Below, piece after piece: positions 8,032-15,943 of a stretch of DNA of 15,957 nt. Under the pieces are notes generated by a model, which saw only the letters and a program-made list of their open reading frames with translations, did no database searches and was not told the DNA's origin. Within the stretch, counting starts at the first letter, position 1. Every line of letters starts with the position of its first letter. A program made the translations under genes and the position numbers. Source of the DNA: Sulfuricurvum sp. Its GTDB lineage: Bacteria; Campylobacterota; Campylobacteria; Campylobacterales; Sulfurimonadaceae. The stretch is taken from NCBI GenBank assembly GCA_024635855.1, contig JAGXHZ010000082.1:1-15957 (forward strand), read 5' to 3'.

Positions 8032-9713
8032 TAACCTACTCCTTTTAGATAACTTGGGGTTTGAATCGGACAAAGTTTATAGACAAATTCTTTACGAAGA
8101 GTGTTAAAATCACTGTTCGGATCGTAAAAACTTGGATGCATCTGTTCTAATTCTTTTTCGCGATACTGTTGAATCTCATTCAAAAAATCGGGATTACTGA
8201 TGGTGTCACGTTTGCTATCTAAGAACTCATAATATTTTTCTTCATCGGCATACAATTCCTGACAATAAAAATGAAGCTCTTCAAAATATTTTTCATCTTC
8301 TTCAGACATAAGCACATCTGCTAATCCGACTTTAACCGCCTCCTTGGCACTGATGGGCAAACATGCACTTGTCAACTCATCTGCTTTTTGAACTCCAACA
8401 CGGCGTGGCAAACTATACGTCCAATATTCGCTTCCGTGCAATCCAAGCGTCTTATAATGGGGATTGAGGACAACTCCATCACGTGCGATTACATAATCAC
8501 AGGCAAGAGCCAAAAATACCCCTCCCGCTCCCGCATTACGATGAAGTGAACTCACCGTCAATATCTCATCACACAACAATACGGATTTGACGACTTCATT
8601 CATCGAATGGATATTCGACCATCCATCCTCATCCGATTTTTTGGAATCTTCCATGATATTGAGATGAATCCCGTTGGAGAAAAAATCAGATCCTCCCATC
8701 AATACCAGAACTTTAATGCCCGATTGCTTGAGGTGATCGAATGCGTATTTCAATCGGACACACTGATGCGCACCCATAGCCCCGTTATGAAAATCAAATC
8801 CGAGATACCCGACTTCATCCCGCTGATAAAAAGTAATCTCTTTAAACGTTTCTAGCATCGGATCGACGAACAGCGGCAATCGATCTTCTCTCACTCCTTT
8901 TAGCCGATCTTTGAGAACGTATGTGGCAGGGAGCTTAATACTGTTATTTTTCCGCTCTTTAAGATGCGAAATCCAAATTGCTCCATCTCTCGTCCCGATA
9001 CAAATCGCCCCCTCACGCTTTGCTAAAACCTCTTTGATCCCGCCCCTCAAGATTGCCTCTTTGTGCGCCCCATACAAAAAACATTCCAAATCCAAAAGGG
9101 TATCGACGACACCCGGATGACTGTCCCCTGCATGAATTTTTTTGAGTATCTCATCGGTGGTATCATTCTCCCAATCGATGCGACGATCCAGTTGAGTCAT
9201 CACCAAATGTGCCGAACCTTGCAGAGTGTGTTCCTGCTGTGACAGAGGGGAGAAGGTAGAGTCATTAACTGACTCTACCAATTCTTCCACCAGTTTTGAT
9301 GCAAGGGTACTCACCGCATTACGGTACACAGAGGCTTTAGTGGCTTTTGGCATCGTAAACGTACCGTGGGCATAAATATCCCCTGCATCGTATTCGCCGT
9401 TAGCTTGCAATATCGTCACACCCCAACTTTTTTCTTCGTTCATAATAGCCCAATCGAGGGCATGCGCTCCACGATCTCCTGCGATTCCGGGATGGATGAT
9501 AAAAGTGGGGATAGTGCTCCAGATGCTTTGAGGAATTCGCTTTTTTAAAAACGGCGATAAAATAAAATCAGGTTTAAATGCAATCACTTCTTCTATAAGC
9601 TGAGCGTCGTTAATGGCAAATGTGACACCGACCGTTTCACCCCGCTCTCGAAGGTCACAAAAAATACGCTGGGAAAGTGAATTAAAAGCACTTACCACCA
9701 GTAAAATACGCAT
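8031..9713 (-). CDS. hypX: HypX/HoxX, CO-supplying hydrogenase maturation protein
   Basis: HypX provides the active-site CO ligand of [NiFe] hydrogenases when oxygen is present, by turning N10-formyl-tetrahydrofolate into formyl-CoA and then CO. From the ATG at 9713 (MRILLVVSAFNSLSQR) it has 560 residues. The N-terminal half is formyltransferase-like: HPGIAGDRGAHALDWAI carries the conserved HPG, and GEYDAGDIY follows. The C-terminal half, from about residue 270, is crotonase-like, with VLMGGSDFFSNGIHLN and AGAGGVFLALACDYVIAR forming the CoA and oxyanion region and HYKTLGLHGSEYW after it. An upstream ATG at 9734 lies inside the hypE end and lacks a ribosome binding site; the ATG at 9713 has GAG 9 nt upstream. 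It sits 14 bp after hypE and overlaps hypA by one base. Its presence suggests the hydrogenase is matured under oxic or microoxic conditions. Confidence 0.93.
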   Translation of the reverse strand: MRILLVVSAFNSLSQRIFCDLRERGETVGVTFAINDAQLIEEVIAFKPDFILSPFLKKRIPQSIWSTIPTFIIHPGIAGDRGAHALDWAIMNEEKSWGVTILQANGEYDAGDIYAHGTFTMPKATKASVYRNAVSTLASKLVEELVESVNDSTFSPLSQQEHTLQGSAHLVMTQLDRRIDWENDTTDEILKKIHAGDSHPGVVDTLLDLECFLYGAHKEAILRGGIKEVLAKREGAICIGTRDGAIWISHLKERKNNSIKLPATYVLKDRLKGVREDRLPLFVDPMLETFKEITFYQRDEVGYLGFDFHNGAMGAHQCVRLKYAFDHLKQSGIKVLVLMGGSDFFSNGIHLNIMEDSKKSDEDGWSNIHSMNEVVKSVLLCDEILTVSSLHRNAGAGGVFLALACDYVIARDGVVLNPHYKTLGLHGSEYWTYSLPRRVGVQKADELTSACLPISAKEAVKVGLADVLMSEEDEKYFEELHFYCQELYADEEKYYEFLDSKRDTISNPDFLNEIQQYREKELEQMHPSFYDPNSDFNTLRKEFVYKLCPIQTPSYLKGVG

Positions 9714-9727
9714 CTTTTTTTGCTCTT

Positions 9728-10726
9728 TTAACATATCCGAGGCAATAACTCACCCGTCGGTAAATCCATAAACCGTTTCGATCCCCATGCGCTTAACAAT
9801 ACCACTCGTCCGTCATACTGATGCGTTACTTCAGCGATAATCGCGGCATGATGTGCTTCTTCAAAACCCTGCAAAATCTCTACTGCTTTTTGGGCATCTT
9901 CACTTTTAACCGCCAAGACAAATGTCCCCTCATTGGCAAGATTGTACGCTTCAAATCCTAGTATTTCACAGATTCCCCGTACCTCATCGCTCACGGGAAG
10001 AGTCTCTTCGCTTACTTCGATACACACCTTCGATTGTTTTGCCCACTCATTGAGCACTGCCGCAACACCGCCGCGCGTTGCATCGCGCATTGCCGTGATA
10101 GCGATACCCTCAGCGAGAAGTTTTTTGACCAACGGCCACAGTGAGGTACAATCACTTTGCAACGCAGAGCTAAACTCCATCCCCTCACGGTTGGCAAAAA
10201 TCGTCGCACCGTGCTTGCCTATTTGGTTGGAAACAATAATGCTGTCAGTGGTACTGACACTGTTTGACGAAATTCCGCTTTTTTGGACGACTCCGACACC
10301 TGTTGTATTGATAAAAATCTTATCAACAGCCCCACGCGGAACCACTTTCGTATCTCCGCACACGATCATAGCCCCATTAATATCAAGCTCTTTTTTCATC
10401 GACCGAACAATTTTTTCCAAATCAGCCACCGGAAATCCCTCTTCGACGATCACAGCACACGTCATATACGTAGGTTTTGCTCCCATCATCGCCAAATCGT
10501 TGCACGTTCCGCAAATGCTTAACTTCCCGATGTCCCCGCCGTCAAAAAAGATGGGACTGACCGTAAAACTGTCGGTAGTAAACGCCAATCGTCCCCCGTC
10601 GATAATCGCCGCATCTTCGCTTTTTTCTAAAATCTCGTTTTTAAAATGTTTGTAAAATATTTTCGAAATGAGTTCGGCATTTTCTTCTCCGCCGTTGCCT
10701 TGTGCTAATGTCACTGTTTTTGTCAT
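9728..10726 (-). CDS. hypE: HypE, thiocarbamate-dehydrating cyanide synthase
   Basis: HypE receives a carbamoyl group from HypF on its C-terminal cysteine and dehydrates it with ATP to a thiocyanate, the source of the CN ligands. The protein is 332 residues and ends in PRIC, so the essential terminal Cys is present. AIR-synthase-type motifs are seen: GNGGEE near the start, TDSFTVSPIFFDGGDIGKL, CGTCNDLAMMGAKP, VCGDTKVV and ATRGGVA. A GTG at 10735 is in frame but abuts the preceding stop codon. The ATG at 10726 is better because AGGTGG lies about 5 nt upstream. The ribosome binding site overlaps the stop of the VF530-like gene, so hypE appears to be read from the same transcript. HypF, its partner, is not in the window. 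Confidence 0.96.
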   Translation of the reverse strand: MTKTVTLAQGNGGEENAELISKIFYKHFKNEILEKSEDAAIIDGGRLAFTTDSFTVSPIFFDGGDIGKLSICGTCNDLAMMGAKPTYMTCAVIVEEGFPVADLEKIVRSMKKELDINGAMIVCGDTKVVPRGAVDKIFINTTGVGVVQKSGISSNSVSTTDSIIVSNQIGKHGATIFANREGMEFSSALQSDCTSLWPLVKKLLAEGIAITAMRDATRGGVAAVLNEWAKQSKVCIEVSEETLPVSDEVRGICEILGFEAYNLANEGTFVLAVKSEDAQKAVEILQGFEEAHHAAIIAEVTHQYDGRVVLLSAWGSKRFMDLPTGELLPRIC

Positions 10727-10735
10727 CTTTCCCAC

Positions 10736-10963
10736 CTACTTTTTCATAATCTTTATATACAATTCTTCCACCTTCGTTCTCGCCCAAGGTGTCTTTCTAA
10801 GAAACTTCAGACATGAGTTTATAGTCGGATTTATCAAAAAGCATCTAACATTTATGCGATTACTTAACTCTTCAAATCCATAACGTTCAACCAAACTCTC
10901 TAAAATCTCCTGAAGTTTAATACCATTCAAGGGATTGTTTTTGTTTTTTTCCTCTTCACTCAT
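10736..10963 (-). CDS. VF530 (DUF2132) family small protein
   Basis: This 75-residue protein has the family hallmarks NPLNGIKLQEILESLVERYG, then RCFLINPTINSCLKFLRKTP and WARTKVEELYI. VF530-type proteins form a small helical fold and are annotated as DNA-binding, without a defined cellular role. It is complete and has AAAGG before its ATG. It lies 35 bp after the Fic gene and 9 bp before hypE. Nothing in it suggests nickel or iron handling. Confidence 0.88.
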   Translation of the reverse strand: MSEEEKNKNNPLNGIKLQEILESLVERYGFEELSNRINVRCFLINPTINSCLKFLRKTPWARTKVEELYIKIMKK

Positions 10964-10998
10964 TTTTTTCCTTTGGTAAGCTTGTTGTTTTATTTATT

Positions 10999-11982
10999 CT
11001 ATTTATCATTCAACACTTCCCAATACCCGCTTTTCAAACTACCGACCCTTTGAAGTCTCCCTTGCTCTTTGAGTGTTGCCATATCTCTTTTGATAGTTTT
11101 ATCGCTTACTTTTAATCGCTCGGCTATCTGTATCGACGTGATCTCTTTGTTTTTTTCGATCAGTTTTACAATCTCATCCATACGATTTTTAGGGACATTT
11201 TTAGGGACATTTTTAGGGACATTTTCATTCGAAGCATTTTTCAATGTTTTGAGTATAATCTCCAACATAAATTCTATAAACGGCGTGCTCTCTCCCGCAC
11301 TTCCCGCATCTTCCAAAGCCTTATAATACGATTTTTGATGATCCCGAACGACACTCTCTATGGGGATAAATCCAAAAATCTTTTTGTAATGGTTCAATAT
11401 AACACTCTGCCAAAGCCGTCCCACTCTGCCATTTCCATCTTCAAACGGATGGATAAACTCAAACTCATAGTGAAATACACAACTGACGATCAGAGGATGC
11501 TCTTTTGTATTGTGTAACCATTCAAACAGATTTCCCATGAGTTCAGGAACTTGAGATGGAGGGGGTGCGATGTGGGTTATAATATTATTTGACCCAACAC
11601 CTGCATTCATATGTCTATAACTTCCCGCACTGGATAAGAGCTTATCCATCATCAGTTTATGCGACAGGAGGAGATCTTTTTCTTTTTTATAGACGTAATT
11701 ATCAAAATACTCATACGCTTTTATCGCACCTTGCACCTCGGCGATCTCTCTCATCGTCCCTAAAACGTTTATACCGTTTATAACGTTCGTAACTTTCTCT
11801 TCGTTAAACGTATTGCCCTCTATCTGCAAGGTTCCCGTAATGCTTTTTACACGATTTTTTTTACGAAGTTTCGGCGTTTTTAAATTTGTTTCTATGTGCT
11901 TAATATCCGTTATGATTTCAACAATATCACTCACCAAAGAGAGCATTTTAGAGGTGATAGTAAACGGCGGTTGATAACTCAT
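10999..11982 (-). CDS. Fic-domain protein with C-terminal winged helix
   Basis: Fic proteins usually transfer AMP to target protein hydroxyls. This 327-residue protein has the complete catalytic motif HPFEDGNGRVGR (178-189) and, upstream, an N-terminal inhibitory motif TLQIEGN (51-57) matching [S/T]xxxE[G/N], so it should be self-inhibited. A linker of tandem NVPK units (about 254-265) leads to a DeoR-like winged helix-turn-helix (about 268-315: TSIQIAERLKVSDKTIKRDM). Such Fic-HTH proteins are common in bacteria and archaea, sometimes near mobile DNA or defence genes; targets are unknown. No antitoxin gene is adjacent, in line with the built-in inhibitory helix. AAGG precedes the ATG, and a TATAAT lies about 30 bp upstream, so it may have its own promoter. 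Confidence 0.92.
   Translation of the reverse strand: MSYQPPFTITSKMLSLVSDIVEIITDIKHIETNLKTPKLRKKNRVKSITGTLQIEGNTFNEEKVTNVINGINVLGTMREIAEVQGAIKAYEYFDNYVYKKEKDLLLSHKLMMDKLLSSAGSYRHMNAGVGSNNIITHIAPPPSQVPELMGNLFEWLHNTKEHPLIVSCVFHYEFEFIHPFEDGNGRVGRLWQSVILNHYKKIFGFIPIESVVRDHQKSYYKALEDAGSAGESTPFIEFMLEIILKTLKNASNENVPKNVPKNVPKNRMDEIVKLIEKNKEITSIQIAERLKVSDKTIKRDMATLKEQGRLQRVGSLKSGYWEVLNDK
11186..11221 (-). repeat. three exact 12-bp tandem repeats in the Fic linker
   Basis: The plus-strand unit TTTTTAGGGACA occurs three times without change. It is in frame and encodes repeated NVPK in the linker between the Fic and HTH domains. Its exactness suggests recent slippage; copy number may differ between strains without breaking the frame. 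Confidence 0.9.
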
Positions 11983-12011
11983 AACTTTAAGCCTTAAAAT
12001 TTATGTGGGAT

Positions 12012-12017
12012 ATTATA
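12012..12017 (-). promoter_or_regulatory. candidate -10 box upstream of the Fic gene
   Basis: A perfect TATAAT on the minus strand lies in the 51-bp gap after the sixA-like stop, about 30 bp before the Fic ATG. No -35 box at proper spacing was found. If real, it would let fic, the VF530 gene and hypE-hypX-hypA be transcribed apart from hypBCD. Confidence 0.35.
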
Positions 12018-12033
12018 TTCTGTTTCAACTGCT

Positions 12034-12522
12034 TCACATCTCTTTTTTCGGATAATCGAATGAGACTAATCTTGCATTTTCTGCACTTATATCTGCCCAG
12101 CTGTTGCAGTTAAACTCTATCTCCACAACTGCACATGTCGGAATGTTTTCGTTAAAGTGAATGTAGTTTTCAGCCAGTTCATTCAAACTCGGATTGTGTC
12201 CGAACAAAAACACTATATTTTTTTTATCCTCTATTTTGGTCAATATATTGTGAAGTGTCGTCGCGCTTGCCTCGTAAATATCTTTTATAAATACAATCTC
12301 TTTTTCAAATCCTATTTTTTTTGCAATTATCTCTGCCGTAGTTTTAGCCCTAATTGCCGGACTTGATAAGATTGTATCGGGCATAATTTTTTTATCGTGA
12401 AGTCTAACTCCCATTAAAGGTGCATCAAATTTACCTCTTTTATTCAACGGTCTCTCAAAGTCATCGAGTAAAAAATCCTCCCAACTTGATTTGGCATGTC
12501 TGATTAAATAAACTTTTTTCAT
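12034..12522 (-). CDS. sixA: SixA-like phosphohistidine phosphatase
   Basis: This is a histidine phosphatase of the short SixA type, 162 residues. The catalytic RHAKSSW is at 8-14 (His9 would be the phospho-accepting residue). FERPLNKRG and ILSSPAIRAKTTAE follow, and the second catalytic His is in LFGHNPSLNELA. In E. coli SixA removes phosphate from histidine on phosphotransferase or phosphorelay proteins; the target here is unknown. An ATG at 12546 is in frame and overlaps the preceding gene, but the ATG at 12522 has GGGAG 6 nt upstream and gives the usual SixA N-terminus. It lies 20 bp after a CHAD gene, a partner family linked to polyphosphate, so a phosphate-related pair is likely. Confidence 0.88.
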   Translation of the reverse strand: MKKVYLIRHAKSSWEDFLLDDFERPLNKRGKFDAPLMGVRLHDKKIMPDTILSSPAIRAKTTAEIIAKKIGFEKEIVFIKDIYEASATTLHNILTKIEDKKNIVFLFGHNPSLNELAENYIHFNENIPTCAVVEIEFNCNSWADISAENARLVSFDYPKKEM

Positions 12523-12542
12523 AATAGACTCCCGATATGTTT

Positions 12543-13217
12543 TCAATTTAAGCTTTTAAATTGGTTATAAAGTTTTACATTCTCTTCTTGTATGAAATCT
12601 TCTATTTCACTGAGCAAAACAGGATTTACACTGCAAAGACTTAACCTCTCTATCCCATTATAATTGTCATGTATCATCCCTAAAATATCTTTAATTTTAG
12701 TCAGAATTTTTATTTTCGTCTCATTTATCGTAAAGCTGTTTTTTTCTTTCGCCAATACTTTTTTTATATAAATTCTATATTTATGCAACTGGGTTTTATC
12801 TAATTTCAGCACTTCACCGCTAACAAAATTCAATTCAGAATTCTCACTTGCAAACAGGACACTTTTGGGAATAACTAAAGATTTTAGATATTTGTGCAGC
12901 TTCTCTATCTTCTTTTTTCTACTCTTATTTGTATATTTTTTTATACTCTCTATCTCCAGCTTATTACGATATTTTTTTGGTAAAGATGGGAGAAAGAGCT
13001 TAAAAAACACATCGGTATCTCTTATTTTATTGCTTATTTTAATTACTTTTTTGACTCTTTCGTAAAAAGGGTCAGCATCACTAAGCAATGAATGCAGTTC
13101 TCGGCTTAACACTCTTAAGGTATGAATATTTTTATGCCCACTCTTGCGAGAGTTGACAAAACGTTTAACATATTTTTTAAACTCTTTTAATTTTTTCAAG
13201 CAGTTGTGATTATTCAT
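12543..13217 (-). CDS. CHAD-domain protein
   Basis: This 224-residue, strongly lysine-rich helical protein matches the CHAD family (conserved histidine alpha-helical domain), whose members bind polyphosphate through basic helices. Family signposts are HTLRVLSRELHSLL (32-45), NKIRDTDVFF (63-72), a mid-protein QLHKYRIYIKKVL and KIKDILGMIHDNYNG. There is no N-terminal CYTH (triphosphate-hydrolase) domain, so it is a stand-alone CHAD. The coding sequence is visibly more A+T-rich than hypD before it and hypE after it. It begins 11 bp after hypD, with AGGGA as ribosome binding site, so it is probably co-transcribed with the upstream hyp genes. Its role in this locus is unknown; binding of polyphosphate granules or charged proteins is an inference from the family. 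Confidence 0.83.
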   Translation of the reverse strand: MNNHNCLKKLKEFKKYVKRFVNSRKSGHKNIHTLRVLSRELHSLLSDADPFYERVKKVIKISNKIRDTDVFFKLFLPSLPKKYRNKLEIESIKKYTNKSRKKKIEKLHKYLKSLVIPKSVLFASENSELNFVSGEVLKLDKTQLHKYRIYIKKVLAKEKNSFTINETKIKILTKIKDILGMIHDNYNGIERLSLCSVNPVLLSEIEDFIQEENVKLYNQFKSLN

Positions 13218-13228
13218 AATATCCCTAC

Positions 13229-14374
13229 TTACAATAAATTTCCATACTTATAATAAGCAGCACACGCCCCCTCTGAACTCACCATACAGCTCCCTAGCGG
13301 TGAGGTCGGCTTACACGCCGTTCCAAAGACACTGCACTCCTGAGGTTTGGCAAATCCGCGTAAAATATCACCGCAAATGCAGAGTTTATGGTCGTCAATC
13401 TCATCATAAGGGAGTATATCTTTGAACAATACCTCCGCATCATACGGCGCAAATTCATCCCGAAGCTTCAAACCGCTGTTGGGGACATTGCCCATCCCTC
13501 TCCATTTGAACAAATCCACTTTCTCGAAATAGTGCTCGATAAGCCCTTGCGCTTTGAGATTTCCCTCAGCGGTGACGAGCCGTTTGTACTGGATTTCCAA
13601 ATCGCTTCGCCCCTCGTTAAACTGTTTGATCATCATGTAAATAGCTTCCATCACATCGACCGGTTCAAACCCTGCAACGACAACAGGAATAGCATACTCT
13701 TTGGGAAACTTTTCGTAGATTTTCGATCCGCTGATGACGCTTACGTGAGAAGGTCCGATAAACGCATCGATGCGGTGGTCATAACTATTGACATGTTCAT
13801 CTCGGCTATCTATGAGCTCTGTCATCACTTCGGGTACGGTGACATGATTGATATGAAAAAAGATATTCTTAATCCCTCGTTTAATGACGACATCGAGCAA
13901 CGCTGCGCTCATCGGAGTGGTTGTCTCAAATCCGATTGCAAAGAAAACAATCTTTTTATCGGGATTTTCCTCGGCAACTTTGAGCGCGTCCATGGGCGAA
14001 TAAACATAGCGTACATCTGCACCCTTTGCACGTGCATCTTGAAGTGAGCCATGACTTCCAGGAACTTTTATCATATCCCCAAGTGTCAGTAAAATCACGT
14101 CGCTTTGCAGGGCAAGTACATACGCATGATCAATGCGTTCTTTGGGCATGATGCACACAGGACAACCGGGTCCATGGATAAAGTTAATGTTTTTAGGGAG
14201 CAATTGCGTCAGACCGTATTTCATAATCGTATGGGTATGCCCGCCGCACACTTCCATGATATTGACGGTACGATCGAGCTTTTTTGCTTCGGAAGCGATC
14301 AGTTTTTGAAACCCTTTAATCACCTCCGCATCTCGAAAGCCGTCATACAGATCTTTTAGCTCTAATGATCGCAT
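13229..14374 (-). CDS. hypD: HypD, iron-sulfur scaffold for Fe(CN)2CO assembly
   Basis: HypD, with HypC, carries the iron while CN and CO are attached, using a [4Fe-4S] cluster for redox chemistry. The protein is 381 residues and complete. Expected motifs are VCGGHTHTIMKYG (Cys43), GPGCPVCI (Cys71, Cys74), FFAIGFETTTPMSA and the C-terminal cysteine set at 332, 334, 347, 354, 363 and 371 (CICGDILRGFAKP, ECSVFGTACKP). Its ATG lies inside the end of hypC (13-base overlap in another frame), which indicates translational coupling. It is followed after 11 bp by the CHAD gene rather than by hypE, so the hyp order is broken here. Confidence 0.97.
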   Translation of the reverse strand: MRSLELKDLYDGFRDAEVIKGFQKLIASEAKKLDRTVNIMEVCGGHTHTIMKYGLTQLLPKNINFIHGPGCPVCIMPKERIDHAYVLALQSDVILLTLGDMIKVPGSHGSLQDARAKGADVRYVYSPMDALKVAEENPDKKIVFFAIGFETTTPMSAALLDVVIKRGIKNIFFHINHVTVPEVMTELIDSRDEHVNSYDHRIDAFIGPSHVSVISGSKIYEKFPKEYAIPVVVAGFEPVDVMEAIYMMIKQFNEGRSDLEIQYKRLVTAEGNLKAQGLIEHYFEKVDLFKWRGMGNVPNSGLKLRDEFAPYDAEVLFKDILPYDEIDDHKLCICGDILRGFAKPQECSVFGTACKPTSPLGSCMVSSEGACAAYYKYGNLL

Positions 14375-14631
14375 TCAAGCATCCGTGCACGCTCTTCTTC
14401 ATCGAGTGCTTCAAGAATCTCCTGATACACCCGTAACGATTCCATCGCATCTTCTTCGTCGATTTTGTTCATAATAAATCCGATGTGTAAAAGGACATAA
14501 TCGCCAAGCACAACCGAGCCCTCTTCCATCAGCTCCAAACTGGCGGTTCGCTGTACTCCCATCGTATCAACGGTCGCGATATTGAACTCTGTGTCAATTT
14601 TTACTACTTTTGAAGGGATGGATAAACACAT
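14362..14631 (-). CDS. hypC: HypC hydrogenase assembly chaperone
   Basis: HypC is a small chaperone that holds the iron with HypD and then binds the hydrogenase large subunit precursor. This protein has 89 residues and starts MCLSIPSKVV, with the essential Cys2 exposed after Met removal. The central VDTMGVQRTASLELM and GDYVLLHIGFIMNKID form the OB-like barrel, and the acidic C-terminal helix (EILEALDEEERARM) is typical. It starts 3 bp after hypB stops and overlaps hypD by 13 bases. Confidence 0.97.
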   Translation of the reverse strand: MCLSIPSKVVKIDTEFNIATVDTMGVQRTASLELMEEGSVVLGDYVLLHIGFIMNKIDEEDAMESLRVYQEILEALDEEERARMLECDH

Positions 14632-14634
14632 CTT

Positions 14635-15393
14635 TTAGGCTCTCATCTTTCGTTTAAATTCAATCCACTCAACGACTCTCATAACGGATGCTTCATCGTT
14701 AATATTAACCTCTAAAATATCAACATTCGGTTTGATTTTACGGGCTTCGGATTTTTCGCGCTCCATGTCGTATTTAAAATACGGAAGCAAATCGGTTTTT
14801 GTGATCAAAATCAGATCGGCAGCTCGAAACATCACCGGATATTTGGCGATTTTGTCCTCACCCTCAGGGATGGAAACCAAAACGATATTCAGATGTGAAC
14901 CCACATCGTAGCTCGCAGGACAGACAAGATTCCCCACATTTTCGATAAAACAGACATCCAAATCGGCAATCGGTAAATCGTGTAACCCTTTATGAACCAT
15001 AAATGCGTCCAGATGGCAGGCACTTCCTGTTTGAATCTGTACCGCATTGATCCCTTTGGAGATCAGACGATCCGCATCACGTGACGTCTCCAAATCCCCT
15101 TCGATTACGGCAAATTTAAACCCAGAAATTCCTGCCATTGCTTCTAGCAATGCTGTTTTTCCGCTTCCGGGTGAGCTCATTAAATTAATCGCCAAAACGC
15201 CGTGCTCATTAAAATGCTCACGATTATGATGCGCTTCTTGGTCATTTTTATCTAAAATTTTCTTGATAACATCAATGGTTTTTTTATCATTGAGCTGCGG
15301 GTTATGGTGCAATGTCTCGTGCGCCGATTGATGGGTGTGAGAATGGTCACCATGATCGTGATCCGTGATTGAGCATCCGCAGTCTTTACACAT
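14635..15393 (-). CDS. hypB: HypB, nickel-binding GTPase
   Basis: HypB is the GTPase that works with HypA to insert nickel. The 252-residue protein has an N-terminal CxxCxC nickel site (Cys2, 5, 7), a histidine-rich tail (eight His between 12 and 30, and further His at 55, 56, 60 and 64) that can store nickel, the P-loop SSPGSGKT (73-80), the GTPase-domain metal site in GSACHLDA, and ITKTDLLPY for guanine recognition. The ATG at 15393 is preceded by AGGAG (15403-15407 on the other strand). It lies 17 bp after the transporter gene and 3 bp before hypC. The combination of His tail and N-terminal cysteines suggests the protein also buffers nickel. Confidence 0.97.
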   Translation of the reverse strand: MCKDCGCSITDHDHGDHSHTHQSAHETLHHNPQLNDKKTIDVIKKILDKNDQEAHHNREHFNEHGVLAINLMSSPGSGKTALLEAMAGISGFKFAVIEGDLETSRDADRLISKGINAVQIQTGSACHLDAFMVHKGLHDLPIADLDVCFIENVGNLVCPASYDVGSHLNIVLVSIPEGEDKIAKYPVMFRAADLILITKTDLLPYFKYDMEREKSEARKIKPNVDILEVNINDEASVMRVVEWIEFKRKMRA

Positions 15394-15410
15394 ATTTAAT
15401 TTCTCCTAAT

Positions 15411-15943
15411 TTAAGCTAATAACATATTCCCGCCGACTAAGACGGAAATGGCACCCACCGTAGCAAATGCACGACGTACGTTTTGTATATTAGTGAGTAT
15501 ATCTTTATTGATCCACAATATCACCCATCCAAATGCCATAAATACCACCATAACACCTAAAATAAATGCCAAAATCATCGTAAAATCAATACTCTGCCCC
15601 TGCATCATCCCCAGCGTCACTAACATTCCGCGCACCCCGCCAATTCCCATCAATACACCAATACTAAAAGCTGAACTGCTCCCGCCGTTTGATTGATGTT
15701 CATGTTCATTTCCAAACCAAATATGTACGTGCTTTTTATTGTCATGGATATGGGAGTGCAAATGAATTTTATTACTGTAAACCATATACAGGAGATAAAC
15801 TCCTATGGATAAAATAACACCAGAAGCAATAATATCACCATACGCGGTCACCGTTTCGGGAATGGAAAAATACTGGAGCAATTTTGCAAACATAAAAAGC
15901 ATCAGCCCATGACCTACAGCAAAAGCACTGACCGTCATAAAGG
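15411..15943 (-). CDS. NicO/RcnA-like nickel or cobalt transporter, 5' truncated
   Basis: At least five membrane segments are visible, including AFAVGHGLMLFMFAKLL, ASGVILSIGVYLLYMVY, SIGVLMGIGGVRGMLVTLGM, ILAFILGVMVVFMAFGWVIL and ATVGAISVLVGGNMLLA. A cytoplasm-type His-rich loop between the second and third (HLHSHIHD, KKHVHIW, NEHEHQ) has eight His. This layout is that of NicO/RcnA-type Ni/Co permeases. HypB starts 17 bp downstream, which supports nickel. The frame is open from 15938 up to 15943. The only upstream stop, at 15951-15953, falls in adapter sequence, so ATG 15938 is probably an internal Met and the true N-terminus is missing. Import or export, and the exact family, cannot be settled from this fragment. 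Confidence 0.65.

Noticed and set aside
8032..8073. Longer HypA start at 8073
   Set aside because: It would place the conserved nickel-binding His away from the N-terminus; the ATG at 8031 gives the family start MHE and a typical one-base overlap with hypX.
9933..10655. 240-residue plus-strand open frame
   Set aside because: It is antisense to hypE, a well-supported gene; the peptide is low in recognisable motifs and reflects codon bias of the opposite strand.
11186..11221. Short CRISPR-like array
   Set aside because: Units are 12 bp, contiguous without spacers and in frame within the Fic gene.
10999..11982. Fic gene as part of a Fic/antitoxin (FicT/FicA) pair
   Set aside because: No adjacent small antitoxin carries the inhibitory motif; the motif TLQIEGN is in the Fic protein itself, and the neighbouring small gene is VF530-type.
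13388..14047. 219-residue plus-strand open frame
   Set aside because: It lies fully antisense to hypD, whose motifs are complete; the translation resembles no family and has no ribosome binding site worth noting.
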